Shown here piece by piece: positions 36,758 through 51,345 of a stretch of 64,000 nt of DNA (its first letter is position 1; every line of letters starts with the position of its first letter). The DNA is from Paludibacterium sp. B53371. GTDB lineage: Bacteria; Pseudomonadota; Gammaproteobacteria; Burkholderiales; Chromobacteriaceae. The notes beneath the pieces are model-generated. The model had not been told where the DNA came from, did no database searches, and was given only the letters and a program-made list of their open reading frames with translations. The DNA lies in assembly GCF_018802765.1 (NCBI RefSeq), contig NZ_CP069163.1, positions 372,001-436,000 on the forward strand, written 5' to 3'. Both the position numbers and the translations under genes were made by a program.

Positions 36758-36781
36758 AGCCGCTAAAAGCGGCTTTTTTTT
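36758..36781. terminator. Bidirectional intrinsic terminator
   Basis: AGCCGCT-aaa-AGCGGCT flanked by six A on the left and eight or more T on the right. It ends both the plus-strand YdcF-like gene and the minus-strand yggL. Confidence 0.92.
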
Positions 36782-36786
36782 GGCGC

Positions 36787-37155
36787 TCAGGCTTCGTGCC
36801 AGATGTCGAACAGACCGCTGGCCTGCAGGTCCTTGACTTCCGGGCGGGCCTTGAGCCAGTCCAGCAGCCCGGTTCGAATCGCCTCGGTGACCAGATTGCC
36901 GGCGACCGGAAAGACGACCCCTTCCATGGCGCCGCGGGCATCAAACTGACCGCCAAAGCTGACACCATGGCGGTCCACTTCGCCCAGCCAGGCATCCAGC
37001 AGGGCATCCTGCGCGGCCACCTCCAGTCCGGCATCAATCGAAGCCTTCAGGCTGAAGCCCAGTTCGCGGAATTCGCCGACGCGCAGTTTTTTGCGCAGGC
37101 GCGGGCTCATGCGTTTTACATGGCTGGCCAGTGCGGGGTTACGTGCCGTTCGCAT
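36787..37155 (-). CDS. yggL: YggL family (DUF469) protein
   Basis: A 122-residue basic-then-acidic protein: KRMSPRLRKKLRVGEFRELGFSLKASI, then LLDAWLGEVDRHGVSFGG and the C-terminal DLQASGLFDIWHEA. This fits the YggL family, of which E. coli YggL binds the 50S ribosome. ATG 37155 follows GGAG by 7 bases. It lies downstream of ubiD on the same strand. Confidence 0.9.
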   Translation of the reverse strand: MRTARNPALASHVKRMSPRLRKKLRVGEFRELGFSLKASIDAGLEVAAQDALLDAWLGEVDRHGVSFGGQFDARGAMEGVVFPVAGNLVTEAIRTGLLDWLKARPEVKDLQASGLFDIWHEA

Positions 37156-37227
37156 TGTTGACTCCTAATCGATATTGTTGCGCCGAATCATACCAGTGAT
37201 CGGTGGCGCCGGGGGCTTGGCAGCGCC

Positions 37228-38703
37228 TTACAGTCCGAGCTCATCCCACATCGCATCGACGCGTTGTTTGACGGTCGGGTCCATGACGATGGGGGTGCCC
37301 CATTCGCGGCTGGTTTCTCCCGGCATCTTGTTGGTGGCATCCAGTCCCATTTTGCCGCCCAGTCCGGAGATCGGGCTGGCAAAGTCGAGGTAGTCGATCG
37401 GGGTGTTTTCTACCAGCATGGTGTCGCGCACCGGATCCATGCGGGTGGTAATGGCCCAGATGACTTCTTTCCAGTCGCGGGTGTTGACGTCGTCGTCCAC
37501 CACGACGATGAACTTGGTGTACATGAACTGACGCAGGAAGCTCCAGCAGCCCATCATCACCCGCCGCGCATGGCCGGGGTATTGTTTCTTGATGCTCACC
37601 ACGGCCATGCGGTAGCTGCAGCCTTCGGGCGGCAGATAGAAGTCGACAATTTCGGGAAACTGCTTCTGCAGGATGGGGACGAAGACTTCATTCAGCGCCA
37701 CGCCCAGAACGGCCGGCTCATCTGGTGGTTTGCCGGTGTAGGTGCTGTGGTAGATGGGGTTTTCCCGCATGGTGATGCGGTCGATGGTAAAGACCGGGAA
37801 CTGGTCCTGTTCGTTGTAATAGCCGGTATGGTCGCCATAGGGGCCTTCCAGCGCCATGTCATCGGGATGAATGTGGCCTTCCAGCACGATTTCGGCCCGG
37901 GCCGGGACGCGCAGCTCGGAGCCGATGCAGCGCGTCAGCTCGGTGCGGCTGCCGCGTAGCAGACCGGCGAACTGATACTCCGACAAGGTGTCGGGAACCG
38001 GGGTGACGGCGCCGAGAATGGTCGCCGGGTCACAGCCGAGCACCACGGCGACCGGGAAGGGCTGCCCGGGGTTGGCCAGGCGGAACTCGCGGTAATCCAG
38101 TGCCCCGCCGCGGTGGGCGAGCCAGCGCATGATGACGCGGTTCTTGCCGATGACCTGCTGGCGGTAAATGCCGAGATTCTGGCGTTTTTTGTTTGGGCCC
38201 TGGGTGACGGTCAGCCCCCAGGTGATCAGCGGTGCGACGTCGCCGGGCCAGCAATGCTGGATGGGTAGTCTGGACAGGTCGACCTGGTCGCCTTCCCAGA
38301 CAATCTGCTGGCAGGGGGCTTTGCTGATTTCTTTCGGCGCCATGCTCAGGACCTGTTTGAGCATAGGCAGCTTGTCCCAGGCATCACGCCAGCCGCGTGG
38401 TGGTTCTGGCTCTTTCAGATAGGCCAGCAACTGCCCGATCTCGCGCAAGGCACTGACATGGCTGGCCCCCATCCCCATGGCAACGCGTTCAGGCGTGCCG
38501 AACAAATTGGCCAGCACCGGGTAGTCATATTGCTGATCCCCCGTCTGAGGCCGTTCGAACAGCAGGGCGGGTCCGGCGGATTTGAGGACTCTGTCGCCAA
38601 TCTCGGTCATCTCGAGGTGCGGTGACACTGGCCGACTGATGCGGCGTAATTCCCCTTGTTGTTCGAGTTGTGCAACAAAATCACGTAGATCGGTGTATTT
38701 CAT
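37228..38703 (-). CDS. ubiD: 3-octaprenyl-4-hydroxybenzoate decarboxylase UbiD
   Basis: A 491-residue protein from ATG 38703 ([19 protein letters not shown]). Motifs: [40 protein letters not shown] (prenylated-FMN phosphate/Mn site), [20 protein letters not shown] (contains the catalytic Glu), and [21 protein letters not shown]. It decarboxylates 3-polyprenyl-4-hydroxybenzoate in ubiquinone synthesis using prenyl-FMN supplied by UbiX, which is not in this window. Confidence 0.95.
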   Translation of the reverse strand: MKYTDLRDFVAQLEQQGELRRISRPVSPHLEMTEIGDRVLKSAGPALLFERPQTGDQQYDYPVLANLFGTPERVAMGMGASHVSALREIGQLLAYLKEPEPPRGWRDAWDKLPMLKQVLSMAPKEISKAPCQQIVWEGDQVDLSRLPIQHCWPGDVAPLITWGLTVTQGPNKKRQNLGIYRQQVIGKNRVIMRWLAHRGGALDYREFRLANPGQPFPVAVVLGCDPATILGAVTPVPDTLSEYQFAGLLRGSRTELTRCIGSELRVPARAEIVLEGHIHPDDMALEGPYGDHTGYYNEQDQFPVFTIDRITMRENPIYHSTYTGKPPDEPAVLGVALNEVFVPILQKQFPEIVDFYLPPEGCSYRMAVVSIKKQYPGHARRVMMGCWSFLRQFMYTKFIVVVDDDVNTRDWKEVIWAITTRMDPVRDTMLVENTPIDYLDFASPISGLGGKMGLDATNKMPGETSREWGTPIVMDPTVKQRVDAMWDELGL

Positions 38704-38754
38704 GACGCTCTCATGATCTAGAACAAAGTCTTCTGTTATGACGTTCACTACATT

Positions 38755-38784
38755 TTGTCATGAACGCTACGCGGCCCGTTATGG
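38755..38784 (+). promoter_or_regulatory. Candidate ompW promoter
   Basis: TTGTCA (38755-38760) with TTATGG (38779-38784) at 18-base spacing, 64 bases before the ompW ATG. It lies in the divergent ubiD-ompW gap. No clear FNR box was found. Confidence 0.35.
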
Positions 38785-38847
38785 TGCAAATCAATTCAAT
38801 ATGCGTGGCGGGGTATCCAATTATTGTATTCCAGGAGAAATCATAAA

Positions 38848-39435
38848 ATGAGAAAGATCGCTTTTGTTGCCGTGGCCGGCCTGCTCTCTGCTTCCGCTTT
38901 TGCTGACCAAGGCGATATTCTGGCTCGCTTCCGCGTGATTGATGTTAGCCCGCAAACCTCCAGCACTGGTTATTTGTCTGCCAATAGTGCCAAGGTAAAG
39001 AACGACGTTGTGCCCGAGCTGGATTTCACTTATATGATCACCAATAACATTGGTGCTGAGCTGATCCTGGGGACTTCCCGCCATGAGGTAGATCTCAATG
39101 GGTCGAGCATCGGCAAGGTCAGCGTCCTGCCGCCGACCCTGACGCTGCAATATCATTTCAATCCGCAAGGTACGATTCGCCCGTATGTCGGTGCCGGTGT
39201 GAACTATACCCGTTTCTACGATAACGGCCTGAATGCCGGCATTAACGTCAAGCAAAATAGCTGGGGCGGTGCGCTGCAAGTGGGTACTGACATTGCCATC
39301 AACAAAGACTGGTTCGTCAACCTGGATGTCAAGAAGCTCTACATCAAGACCGATGTGGACCTGAACGGCACCCCGCTGGGTACGCTGACCATCAACCCGT
39401 GGGTCTACGGTGTGGGTATCGGTACCAAGTTCTGA
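38848..39435 (+). CDS. OmpW family outer membrane protein
   Basis: A 195-residue beta-barrel protein from ATG 38848 with AGGAGA upstream. It has a signal peptide (RKIAFVAVAGLLSASAFA, cut before DQGD) and barrel strands DILARFRVIDVSP, NNIGAELILGTSRHEV, LTLQYHFNPQGTIRPYVGAGVNYTRFY (the OmpW signature), with a C-terminal IGTKF ending in Phe as required for BAM insertion. It forms a small hydrophobic channel. Confidence 0.93.
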   Translation: MRKIAFVAVAGLLSASAFADQGDILARFRVIDVSPQTSSTGYLSANSAKVKNDVVPELDFTYMITNNIGAELILGTSRHEVDLNGSSIGKVSVLPPTLTLQYHFNPQGTIRPYVGAGVNYTRFYDNGLNAGINVKQNSWGGALQVGTDIAINKDWFVNLDVKKLYIKTDVDLNGTPLGTLTINPWVYGVGIGTKF

Positions 39436-39455
39436 TCGGACGTCGTCAGAAAAAA

Positions 39456-39478
39456 GCGCACCCAGGTGCGCTTTTTTT
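39456..39478. terminator. Bidirectional intrinsic terminator
   Basis: GCGCAC-ccag-GTGCGC flanked by AAAAAA and TTTTTTT. Shared by ompW and the convergent HAD gene. Confidence 0.92.
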
Positions 39479-40115
39479 ACGCCTGCAGCCAGGTCAGACG
39501 CGGCAGGTCGCGTATCGAGCTGATGCGATAGTCGACATAGACGGGGCGGCGCGGGGTGGGGGTGATCCAGACCGTGCGCATGCCGAGTGATTTGGCCGTG
39601 AGCAGATTGGGCAAGCTGTCTTCCACCATGATGCAGGTCGCCGGGTTGAGCCGCTCGCGTGCGCAGACGGTGATGAAGGGGCGGGCATGGGGCTTGGGCA
39701 GATAGCCGACGCGTTCGACACCATAGAGGGCGTCGAACAGGCGATCGATGCCCATACGGCGGGTGACTTGCTCGACATAGGTCTGTGGGCCATTGGAGAG
39801 CAGGATTTTGCGTCCGGGCAGTGCGGCCAGCAAGGTGCCGACGTGGGCATCCCATTTCATCAGCGGTAGCAGGGCTGCGACGGGATGGGTTTCGCGCAGG
39901 AAGAGATCCGGGTCGATGCCGTGGTGTCGGTGCATGCCGCGCATGGTGGCGCCATAGCGGGTGTAATAGCGGTGGCGCAGCGCATGGGCGGCAGCTTCAT
40001 CAAGGCCGAGCTGGCGCATGATGTAATCGGTCATGCTGCGGTTGATCCAGGGGAAAATGCCGTGGTCGGCGTTGTGCAGGGTATTGTCGAGGTCGAAAAT
40101 CCAGGTGGGGTGCAA
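39477..40115 (-). CDS. HAD-family pyrimidine 5'-nucleotidase-like protein
   Basis: A 212-residue protein. The start is TTG 40115 (LHPTWIFDLDNTL), because CGGAG sits 7 bases upstream and the family begins here; the longer frame is an extension. Motif I is FDLDNTL (D8, D10), followed by LLSNGPQTYVEQVTRRMG, and a late Lys/Asp region (GYLPKPHARPF, CIMVEDSLPNL). The family dephosphorylates pyrimidine nucleotides or vitamin B6 phosphates; the exact substrate is unknown. Confidence 0.85.
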   Translation of the reverse strand: MHPTWIFDLDNTLHNADHGIFPWINRSMTDYIMRQLGLDEAAAHALRHRYYTRYGATMRGMHRHHGIDPDLFLRETHPVAALLPLMKWDAHVGTLLAALPGRKILLSNGPQTYVEQVTRRMGIDRLFDALYGVERVGYLPKPHARPFITVCARERLNPATCIMVEDSLPNLLTAKSLGMRTVWITPTPRRPVYVDYRISSIRDLPRLTWLQA

Positions 40116-40216
40116 ACTGTTGCTCCGATATAAGGTTCTGATAGAGGGTAGCGGCAAGACGACGCTTTCGACAAGGATGTTCCCTGCGGGGGTTAAGGTT
40201 TTTCTGAAAATGGGGG

Positions 40217-40245
40217 TTGACGCCGGATTTTTCCGTCTGTATAGT
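40217..40245 (+). promoter_or_regulatory. rrn P1 promoter
   Basis: TTGACG (40217-40222) and TATAGT (40240-40245) at exactly 17-base spacing, 171 bases before the 16S gene. The GTTCGCC stretch after the -10 resembles the G+C-rich discriminator of stringently controlled promoters. The 40116-40415 leader holds no gene. Confidence 0.85.
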
Positions 40246-40277
40246 TCGCCTTCTCCGCTGCAGCAACAACGCAGCAC

Positions 40278-40290
40278 TGCTCTTTAACAA
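40278..40290 (+). promoter_or_regulatory. rrn boxA antitermination site (leader)
   Basis: TGCTCTTTAACAA, the canonical NusB/S10 boxA, between P1 and 16S. It allows RNA polymerase to pass through the rRNA genes. Confidence 0.88.
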
Positions 40291-40415
40291 AACGAACAAC
40301 CGATAGGTGTGAGTGCCGGGAGAGACCGACACTTGCACTGCAAGAGACAGAAAAAAACCTTACGGGGTTCTTTTGAAGTCCTTGCGTGCCAGATAGTACG
40401 AAAAGCATAGAGATT

Positions 40416-41956
<1,541 letters not shown>

Positions 41957-42028
41957 GAGAAAGTCGATCCTGGTACTCACAGCCTATCGGTTGTTCAAAG
42001 CGCAAAGTCGCATGCAATGACTATCTGG

Positions 42029-42105
42029 GGGTTTGTAGCTCAGCCGGTTAGAGCACCGTCTTGATAAGGCGGGGGTCGTTGGTTCGAGTCCAACCAGACC
42101 CACCA
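42029..42105 (+). tRNA. tRNA-Ile (GAU)
   Basis: Acceptor GGGTTTG / CAGACCC, anticodon stem CCGTC-TTGATAA-GGCGG (GAT), T-loop GGTTCGAGTCC, encoded CCA. It is in the standard 16S-23S spacer position. Confidence 0.97.
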
Positions 42106-42128
42106 ATCCTGCATGTGACCGTTCAAAT

Positions 42129-42204
42129 GGGGGCATAGCTCAGTTGGGAGAGCGCCAGCTTTGCAAGCTGGATGTCGTCGGTTCGATCCCGTCTGCCTCC
42201 ACCA
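42129..42204 (+). tRNA. tRNA-Ala (UGC)
   Basis: Acceptor GGGGGCA / TGCCTCC (one G-T pair), anticodon stem CCAGC-TTTGCAA-GCTGG (TGC), T-loop GGTTCGATCC, encoded CCA. It is the second spacer tRNA. Confidence 0.97.
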
Positions 42205-42274
42205 CCCCACTCTTAATGACAATCAGAAGGCTTTCAAGCAGAGCCTTGTGATTGGCGTTAATTGTTTAGCGCAC

Positions 42275-42287
42275 TGATCTTTAACAA
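42275..42287 (+). promoter_or_regulatory. boxA-like site before 23S
   Basis: TGATCTTTAACAA closely matches boxA, in the 226-base gap between tRNA-Ala and 23S. That gap otherwise pairs with the 23S 3' flank for processing. Confidence 0.75.
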
Positions 42288-42430
42288 ACTGAAGAAGCCG
42301 AATACAAAATTGATTCTGAGCCAGGATGGTTTCATCCTCGTTTGGATTCAACTTTGGGTAATTGTATGTATCGACGTTTTGCCGGTAGAGGTATCGGCAA
42401 GGCGAGTGCGCAAGGCCCTTGAAATGATAG

Positions 42431-45320
<2,890 letters not shown>

Positions 45321-45394
45321 TATCATTTGATGGGCTTTGTGCCCGATACATACGAATTCAAACCAAACGGCTTCTGCAGTTTGTAGACAGTTTA

Positions 45395-45511
45395 TGTCTG
45401 GCGGCCATAGCGAGGTGGTCCCACGCCTTCCCATCCCGAACAGGACCGTGAAACGCCTTAGCGCCGATGATAGTGCGGCATTCGCCGTGTGAAAGTAGGA
45501 CACTGCCAGAC
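45395..45511 (+). rRNA. rrf: 5S ribosomal RNA
   Basis: About 117 bases; TGTCTGGCGG pairs with CTGCCAGAC at the 3' end, with internal GTGGTCCCACGCC and GTGAAACGCC as in bacterial 5S. It ends the rrn operon. Confidence 0.95.
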
Positions 45512-45522
45512 TCCCCATGCAA

Positions 45523-45550
45523 AGCCCAGACCGACAGGTCTGGGCTTTTT
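45523..45550 (+). terminator. rrn operon terminator
   Basis: AGCCCAGACC-gaca-GGTCTGGGCT followed by TTTTT, 12 bases after 5S. Confidence 0.95.
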
Positions 45551-45652
45551 GCTTTGTGGCCGTACCAGGACTCGTGCCCGGCTATGCCGTGATCAACGAG
45601 GCCGATTTCAGGCTACAATTCACCGTTAGCCAGTATTGAATGTGATGGAATG

Positions 45653-47089
45653 ATGAAGCCGCACCCCCGCAATGCCCGTATCAAGGGTTCGGCCTTGCGC
45701 CCGAACCGCTTCATTTTCGGTGATGCCATGGATGAGCAGGGCCTGGAGCCTTGCGAATATGTGGTTCATACCGAGTCGCCTGCTTTTGTCTGCCGTCTGG
45801 TCGGCTATGATGTCACGCCGTTTGATGGTCGTGATCAGGATGCCTTCGCCAGCGCCTTGCTGTTTGATGAGGGCGACAATGCCACGATTTATGTCTGCAA
45901 TCCGGGTTTTCGTCTGTTCGATTTCAATTTTCATGACACCACGCCGACGGCCGCAGAGCTGCATGCCATTTGTGATGAGGCCATGAAGATCTATCTGCAG
46001 CTGCAGGAACATCGCGAGCGTGAGGCGACCATGCCGGCGCGCGAGATGCGTGCCTATCCGATCAAGCCTTTATTGCCTGCCGCGCGTTCGGCTGCGGTCA
46101 AGGCTTTGCAGGCCATGGCGCTGGAGGCCTGCGAACGGCCGATGAGCAAGCTGCAATTGAGTGGCCTGGTGCAGCAGACCCTGGCGCAGGATGATCAGGC
46201 GGTCATGACCGAAGCGCAGCTCGGCTTGCTGACGCAGCCGCAGGCGCGTGATTTATTGCTGGCGACGGCGCGTGACTGTATCGCCTTCCCCGAGGTGGTG
46301 CGCAAGGATGGCTCTATTCTGTCGTTCGAGCTGTGGGCATTGCCTTTTGCTTTTTCCCGCGCGCAGGGTGGGGCGTGGTGGCATTTCCCCATGATGGAGC
46401 GGGTGGAGCCGGTTCTGGCCGATGCGCTCGGGCTGCCGGAAAAGAAAATCCTGTGGATGTCGCCGACCTGTTTCACCGTCGAGATGCTCAATGAGCGCAG
46501 CTGCCAGGATCTGGTGCATCTGGCGCCGGTGATGGATCTGGGGTGTGACTATGCGCCGGTGAATCCGGAGGATGCGCGTGCGACTTACGAAGCCGCTCGC
46601 CAGACGCAGGATCCGCGACTGATGCTGGCGTTTATTCCCTTCCTGGTGGAGCGTGGTGCGCTGCCGCCAGATCAGGCTCGTCGACATGCTCGCAAGGCGC
46701 TGGATGCGGTGATGCCGCTGGTGCAGGAGGCGATCGGTCGGGAAATGGAGTATGGCGAAGCCGAGTTGTTTGCGCCCATGCCCTGGTGGGAGGCTTTGGC
46801 CAGCGGGATTGGCAGTGTCAATCGCAAGCGGCTGGGGCTGACGCTGGCCCTGTGTGGCGCGCAATTGGGCGGGCTGAAGGCGCTGCATGCGGAAGCCGAG
46901 TATCAGCCGGAGCATCTGTCTTATGAGGTGTTGCTGCGCGAGAGCGGACGTGAAGAGGTGGTTGCGCGTCTGCCCTGGCTGCTGGTGCCGGATGTGGCGC
47001 CGGACCGCAGTCGCGCCCTGGATGATCTGACTTATTGCTTGCGCGAGGCCGGTGTGCCGCTGGCCGAGCGTATCTCGCGGCTGCACTGA
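45653..47089 (+). CDS. Conserved hypothetical protein (possible DUF2863)
   Basis: A 478-residue soluble protein from ATG 45653 (45650 also possible). Distinctive regions: FGDAMDEQGLEPCEYVVHTE, NPGFRLFDFNFHDTTPTAAE, RLMLAFIPFLVERGALPPDQARRHARKALDA, MEYGEAELFAPMPWWEAL. The layout and betaproteobacterial setting resemble the DUF2863 family, but that name is tentative. No signal peptide or catalytic motif seen. Confidence 0.8.
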   Translation: MKPHPRNARIKGSALRPNRFIFGDAMDEQGLEPCEYVVHTESPAFVCRLVGYDVTPFDGRDQDAFASALLFDEGDNATIYVCNPGFRLFDFNFHDTTPTAAELHAICDEAMKIYLQLQEHREREATMPAREMRAYPIKPLLPAARSAAVKALQAMALEACERPMSKLQLSGLVQQTLAQDDQAVMTEAQLGLLTQPQARDLLLATARDCIAFPEVVRKDGSILSFELWALPFAFSRAQGGAWWHFPMMERVEPVLADALGLPEKKILWMSPTCFTVEMLNERSCQDLVHLAPVMDLGCDYAPVNPEDARATYEAARQTQDPRLMLAFIPFLVERGALPPDQARRHARKALDAVMPLVQEAIGREMEYGEAELFAPMPWWEALASGIGSVNRKRLGLTLALCGAQLGGLKALHAEAEYQPEHLSYEVLLRESGREEVVARLPWLLVPDVAPDRSRALDDLTYCLREAGVPLAERISRLH

Positions 47090-47110
47090 GCGCGTGGTCC
47101 AAAGAAGAAA

Positions 47111-47132
47111 AGCCGGCTTGCGCCGGCTTTTT
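47111..47132. terminator. Bidirectional intrinsic terminator
   Basis: AGCCGGC-ttgc-GCCGGCT flanked by AAAA and TTTTTT. It closes the plus-strand gene ending at 47089 and the minus-strand gabD. Confidence 0.92.
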
Positions 47133-47137
47133 TGTCT

Positions 47138-48598
47138 TTAGCGGTCAATGCCGCCGAGACACAGGTATTTGATTTCCAGATAATCCTCGATGCCGTATTT
47201 CGATCCCTCTCGGCCCAGTCCGGACTGTTTGACGCCGCCAAACGGTGCGGTTTCGTTGGAGAGGATGCCGGTGTTGACGGCGACCATGCCATACTCGAGT
47301 CCTTCGCCGACACGGAAGATGCGGCCCAGATCTCGCGAGTAGAAGTAGCTGGCCAGCCCGAACTCCGTATCATTGGCCAGTTGGATGGCTTCTTCCTCGG
47401 TCTTGAAGCGGAAGATCGGTGCCAGCGGTCCGAAGGTTTCTTCGCGCGCCACCTTCATTTCGCTTGTCACGCCGGTCACCACGGTCGGCTCGAAGAAGTT
47501 GCCTCCCAGTGCATGGCGTTTGCCGCCCAGCACCAGACGTCCGCCCTTGCCGAGGGCATCGGCGACATGCTCTTCCACTTTGCTGATCGCCTTGTCGTCG
47601 ATCAGCGGTCCCTGGTTCACGCCTGCCTCCAGGCCATTGCCGACATTCAGCTTGGCGACGGCGGCGACAAATTTCTCGACGAAGGCATCGTGTACAGCAT
47701 CCTGCACGTAGATACGGTTGGCGCAAACGCAGGTCTGGCCGGCATTGCGGTATTTGGAAATCATGGCCCCTTCGACTGCCGCATCCAGGTCGGCATCATC
47801 GAAGACGATGAAGGGCGCATTGCCGCCCAATTCCATCGAGACTTTCTTGACGGTTTCTGCGCACTGGGCAATCAACTTGCGGCCCACTTCCGTCGAGCCG
47901 GTGAAGCTGAATTTGCGCACCGCGTCGGCACCGGTCAGCACGCCGCCGATTTCGCTCGATCCGCCGGTCAGTACCGAGAAGACGCCGGCCGGGATACCGG
48001 CGCGTTCGGCCAGGACGGCGATGGCCAGGGCGGACAGCGGGGTCTGGCTGGCCGGGCGGACCACCATCGGGCAGCCGGCGGCGAGTGCCGGTGCTGCCTT
48101 GCGGGTGATCATGGCATTGGGGAAGTTCCACGGTGTGATGGCCGCGGTGACGCCGATCGGTTCCTTGAGTACCAGGATGCGTTTGTCGCCCTGGCTGGTC
48201 GGAATGGTGTCGCCATAGACGCGCTTGGCTTCTTCGGCATACCACTCGATATAGGAGGCGCCATAGGCGATCTCGCCTTTGGCTTCGGCCAGCGGTTTGC
48301 CCTGCTCGGCGGTCAGGATGGTGGCCAGGTCTTCCTGGTTGGCCATCATCAGGTCATACCAGCGGCGCAGGATGGCCGCGCGTTCTTTGGCGGTCTTTTT
48401 CTTCCACAGCGGGAAAGCTTTTTCTGCCGCCGCAACGGCGCGTTCCGCTTCGCATTTGCCCATTTTCGGCACCGTGGCGAGGCGTTCGCCGGTTGCCGGA
48501 TTGGTCACTTCGATGGTGGCGCCGTTATCGGCATCCTGCCATTCGCCATTGATATAGCACTGCTGGCGCAGCAGGCTCGGATCTTTCAGATTCAGCAT
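47138..48598 (-). CDS. gabD: Succinate-semialdehyde dehydrogenase GabD
   Basis: A 486-residue aldehyde dehydrogenase. It has the NAD(P) fold ([23 protein letters not shown]), [11 protein letters not shown], catalytic Glu in [10 protein letters not shown] and catalytic Cys in [11 protein letters not shown]. The C-terminus ([27 protein letters not shown]) is typical of GabD. It oxidises succinate semialdehyde to succinate. It follows gabT by 14 bases, so they form one operon. Confidence 0.95.
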   Translation of the reverse strand: MLNLKDPSLLRQQCYINGEWQDADNGATIEVTNPATGERLATVPKMGKCEAERAVAAAEKAFPLWKKKTAKERAAILRRWYDLMMANQEDLATILTAEQGKPLAEAKGEIAYGASYIEWYAEEAKRVYGDTIPTSQGDKRILVLKEPIGVTAAITPWNFPNAMITRKAAPALAAGCPMVVRPASQTPLSALAIAVLAERAGIPAGVFSVLTGGSSEIGGVLTGADAVRKFSFTGSTEVGRKLIAQCAETVKKVSMELGGNAPFIVFDDADLDAAVEGAMISKYRNAGQTCVCANRIYVQDAVHDAFVEKFVAAVAKLNVGNGLEAGVNQGPLIDDKAISKVEEHVADALGKGGRLVLGGKRHALGGNFFEPTVVTGVTSEMKVAREETFGPLAPIFRFKTEEEAIQLANDTEFGLASYFYSRDLGRIFRVGEGLEYGMVAVNTGILSNETAPFGGVKQSGLGREGSKYGIEDYLEIKYLCLGGIDR

Positions 48599-48612
48599 GC
48601 GATGACTCCCTG

Positions 48613-49872
48613 TCAGGCCTTGAGTGCTTGTTCGAGAATGCCGAGTGCTTCATTGAATACGGTGTCTTCAATGGTCAGCGGGAACAGGAAGCGCACCACG
48701 TTGGCATAAGTCCCGCAGGTCAGCAGGATCAGGCCGCGCTTCAGCGCTTCGGCCTGTACCTTCTTGGTGAAGTCGACATCGGCCTCGTGGGTGCCCGGTT
48801 TCATGAACTCGACCGCTACCATGCCTCCCAGGCCGCGCACGTCGGCAATCTGCGGTACCGCCTGTTTCAGGCTGCGCAGCTTTTCCTGCAGCAGGGCGCC
48901 CAGCTGGGCCGAACGTGCCACCAGGTTTTCTTCTTCGATGACTTCCAGGACGGCTTCGGCTGCGGCCAGGGCCAGCGGGTTGCCGGCATAGGTACCGCCC
49001 AGGCCGCCAGGTGCCGGTGCATCCATCAGTTCGGCGCGACCGACCACGGCCGCCAGCGGGAATCCGCCGGCCAGGCTCTTGGCCAGGGTGGTCAGGTCGG
49101 CGCTGACGCCGTAATGTTCCATGGCAAACAGCTTGCCGGTGCGGGCAAAGCCTGCCTGGACTTCATCGGCAATCAGCAGGATGCCGTGCTGGTCACAGAG
49201 GCTGCGCAGGCGTTGTACGAAGTCGGCCGGTGCCGGGTAGAACCCCCCCTCGCCCTGAACCGGTTCGAAGATGATGGCGGCCACGCGGGCCGGATCGACG
49301 TCGTACTTGAACAGTTTCTCAACGCCGGCCAGGGCATCATCCACGCTGACGCCATGCAGGGCGTTCGGATAGGGGGCGTGATAGATGTCGGACGGGAACG
49401 GGCCAAAGCCGACCTTGTAGGGAACGACCTTGCCGGTCAATGCCATGCCCAGCAGGGTGCGGCCATGGAAGGCGCCACCGAAGGCAATCACGGCCGGACG
49501 GCCGGTCGCGGCTCGGGCGATCTTGACGGCGTTTTCAACGGCTTCGGCACCGGTGGTGAAGAAGGCGGTTTTCTTGGCGCCGGCACCCGGTGCGCGCTGA
49601 TTGATTTTTTCTGCCAGCGAGATATAGGACTCGTAGGGCACCACCTGATAGCAGGTGTGGCTGAACTGTTGCAGCTGCTTGCTGACGGCAGCCTGCACCT
49701 TGGGATGCAGATGGCCGGTGTTCAGTACGCCGATACCGCCGGCGAAGTCGATGTAGCGCTTGCCTTCCGTGGTCCACAGTTCGGCATTTTTGGCATGATC
49801 GATAAAGAAATCGCACATGACCCCGACTCCGCGCGGGGTAGCCTGCGCCTTGCGCTTCAGCAAATCCGACAT
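48613..49872 (-). CDS. gabT: 4-aminobutyrate aminotransferase GabT
   Basis: A 419-residue class III PLP aminotransferase. Motifs: [68 protein letters not shown], and PLP-Lys in [13 protein letters not shown]. It transfers the amino group of GABA (or 5-aminovalerate) to 2-oxoglutarate. 5-Aminovalerate use would feed the glutarate genes at 53-56 kb. No regulator gene is adjacent. Confidence 0.95.
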   Translation of the reverse strand: MSDLLKRKAQATPRGVGVMCDFFIDHAKNAELWTTEGKRYIDFAGGIGVLNTGHLHPKVQAAVSKQLQQFSHTCYQVVPYESYISLAEKINQRAPGAGAKKTAFFTTGAEAVENAVKIARAATGRPAVIAFGGAFHGRTLLGMALTGKVVPYKVGFGPFPSDIYHAPYPNALHGVSVDDALAGVEKLFKYDVDPARVAAIIFEPVQGEGGFYPAPADFVQRLRSLCDQHGILLIADEVQAGFARTGKLFAMEHYGVSADLTTLAKSLAGGFPLAAVVGRAELMDAPAPGGLGGTYAGNPLALAAAEAVLEVIEEENLVARSAQLGALLQEKLRSLKQAVPQIADVRGLGGMVAVEFMKPGTHEADVDFTKKVQAEALKRGLILLTCGTYANVVRFLFPLTIEDTVFNEALGILEQALKA

Positions 49873-49984
49873 CTGGTTCTCCTCTGTAGGCAGTGCCCTG
49901 TAATGGATTATCTGATTCTAATAACCCGTTTAGCAAAAAGCTACAGAGGGATGAATAAATTAAACACGTGTTGCGCGCCAAGCA

Positions 49985-50006
49985 CATGCTGCATGGCAGC
50001 AGCATG
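49985..50006. repeat. Hairpin after tolC-family gene
   Basis: CATGCTGC-atggca-GCAGCATG, 2 bases past the minus-strand stop at 50008. It lacks a T tract, so it may be only a weak terminator. Confidence 0.45.
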
Positions 50007-50007
50007 A

Positions 50008-51345
50008 TCAGCGGGCGCTGTGTTGCAGTGCCTGGTTGACGTCGGCCAGCATGGTTTCATCCAGTGTACCGGCGGCTTGCGCCAGCTGCAGGCGGGCATT
50101 CAGATAGCGATAGCGGGCGCTGGCCAGGTCTTTCAGGACTGTGCTGTAGTCTTGCTGGGCCTTGAGCAGGTCGAGATTGGTGCGGATCCCCACTTCGCGG
50201 CCCAGCTGGGTCGAATCGAGCTTGCTTTTGGTTGAGCGCAGGCGTTGCTGCTGGGCGCGGATGGCGGCAATGCCGTTGGTGACGCCGAGCCAGGCGCGGC
50301 GGACCTCTTCGCGTACCAGCCGGCGGGTGTTTTCCAGCTCGTCGCGGGCGCTGTCGCGCAGGGCGACCGCTTCGCTGACCTGGGCGCGGATGCCGCCGCC
50401 CGAATACAGCGGCACGGTGATATTGATGCCGATCGTGCTGCCGCGGGTGCGGGCCTGACCGCCGAGGGTGCTGGCCGGGTCGTTGGTGATGTTGTCCTGG
50501 TAGCCGGCGGTCAGCTGTACCACGGGCAGGTGTCCGGCGCGTTTTTCAGCCAGTGTCTGTTCGGCCAGTTCCAGCGCCTGCTGCTTGCTGATGATTTTCG
50601 GACTGTTGCGCTGGGCCATGGCCAGCCAGTCCTCCAGACTGTCCGGTTGCGGCCGCTGCAGCGGGAAACTGTCGGCCAGGGGGCGGATTTCTTGCGGCCG
50701 CAGTCCGGTCAGGCGTGCCAGGGTATTGCTGTTGAGCTCCAGGTCGCTCTGGGCCTGAATCTCATCGGCGACTGCACCATCGTAGCCGGCTTGTGCCTCG
50801 TTGGTATCGGTAATGGTGGCTGTACCGATGTCGAATTCGGTTTTTGCCTGGGCCAGCTGGCTGGCATAAGCGCGCTTGGCGATTTCGGTGGCGGCCAGAT
50901 TGTCCTGTGCCTGCAACACGCTGAAGTAGGCCGCCGCGACGTCAACCATCAGTTGCTGGCCGGCGCTGTCGTAGGTGCTCCCGGCCTGGGCCTGATTGAT
51001 CTGGCCCTTGCGGTAATTGGCCAGTCTGGCCGCGTCGAATAATGGCTGGGTCAGGTTGACGCCGTAGCCGTGGGTGACGCCGCCAGGCTCGCTGCCGCCC
51101 GCGGTGGCGGCGTGGATTGGCTTGTTCTGGCTGTAGTTGCCGCTCAGGCTGAGCTGGGGCAGCAACAGGGCTCGGCCCTGGTCGCCCTGTGCCTGGCCGG
51201 CGCGCCAGTTGGCGCCTGCCGCCGCATAGCCGCTGTCATATTGACGGGCTGCCTGCCAGGCTTGCAGCAGGTCGAACGCCTGAGCTGTCGCCGCCAGGCT
51301 GCCCGACAGCAGGATGGCGGCCAGGATGGGGACGGGTCTGTTCAC
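50008..51345 (-). CDS. TolC-family outer membrane efflux protein
   Basis: A 445-residue protein from GTG 51345 with a signal peptide (PVPILAAILLSGSLAATAQA). Two homologous halves hold the TolC pattern: LLQAWQAARQYDSGYAAAGANW, LSLSGNYSQNK, NLTQPLFDAARLANYRKGQIN, and later GINITVPLYSGGGIRAQVSEAVALRDSARDELENTRRLVREEVRRAWL. It forms the trimeric outer-membrane channel of type I secretion or efflux systems. No partner pump gene is adjacent. Confidence 0.93.
   Translation of the reverse strand: MNRPVPILAAILLSGSLAATAQAFDLLQAWQAARQYDSGYAAAGANWRAGQAQGDQGRALLLPQLSLSGNYSQNKPIHAATAGGSEPGGVTHGYGVNLTQPLFDAARLANYRKGQINQAQAGSTYDSAGQQLMVDVAAAYFSVLQAQDNLAATEIAKRAYASQLAQAKTEFDIGTATITDTNEAQAGYDGAVADEIQAQSDLELNSNTLARLTGLRPQEIRPLADSFPLQRPQPDSLEDWLAMAQRNSPKIISKQQALELAEQTLAEKRAGHLPVVQLTAGYQDNITNDPASTLGGQARTRGSTIGINITVPLYSGGGIRAQVSEAVALRDSARDELENTRRLVREEVRRAWLGVTNGIAAIRAQQQRLRSTKSKLDSTQLGREVGIRTNLDLLKAQQDYSTVLKDLASARYRYLNARLQLAQAAGTLDETMLADVNQALQHSAR

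Noticed and set aside
39477..40277. 266-residue version of the HAD protein
   Set aside because: The added N-terminus overlaps the rrn P1 promoter and has no ribosome site; TTG 40115 has CGGAG upstream and begins just before the HAD motif.
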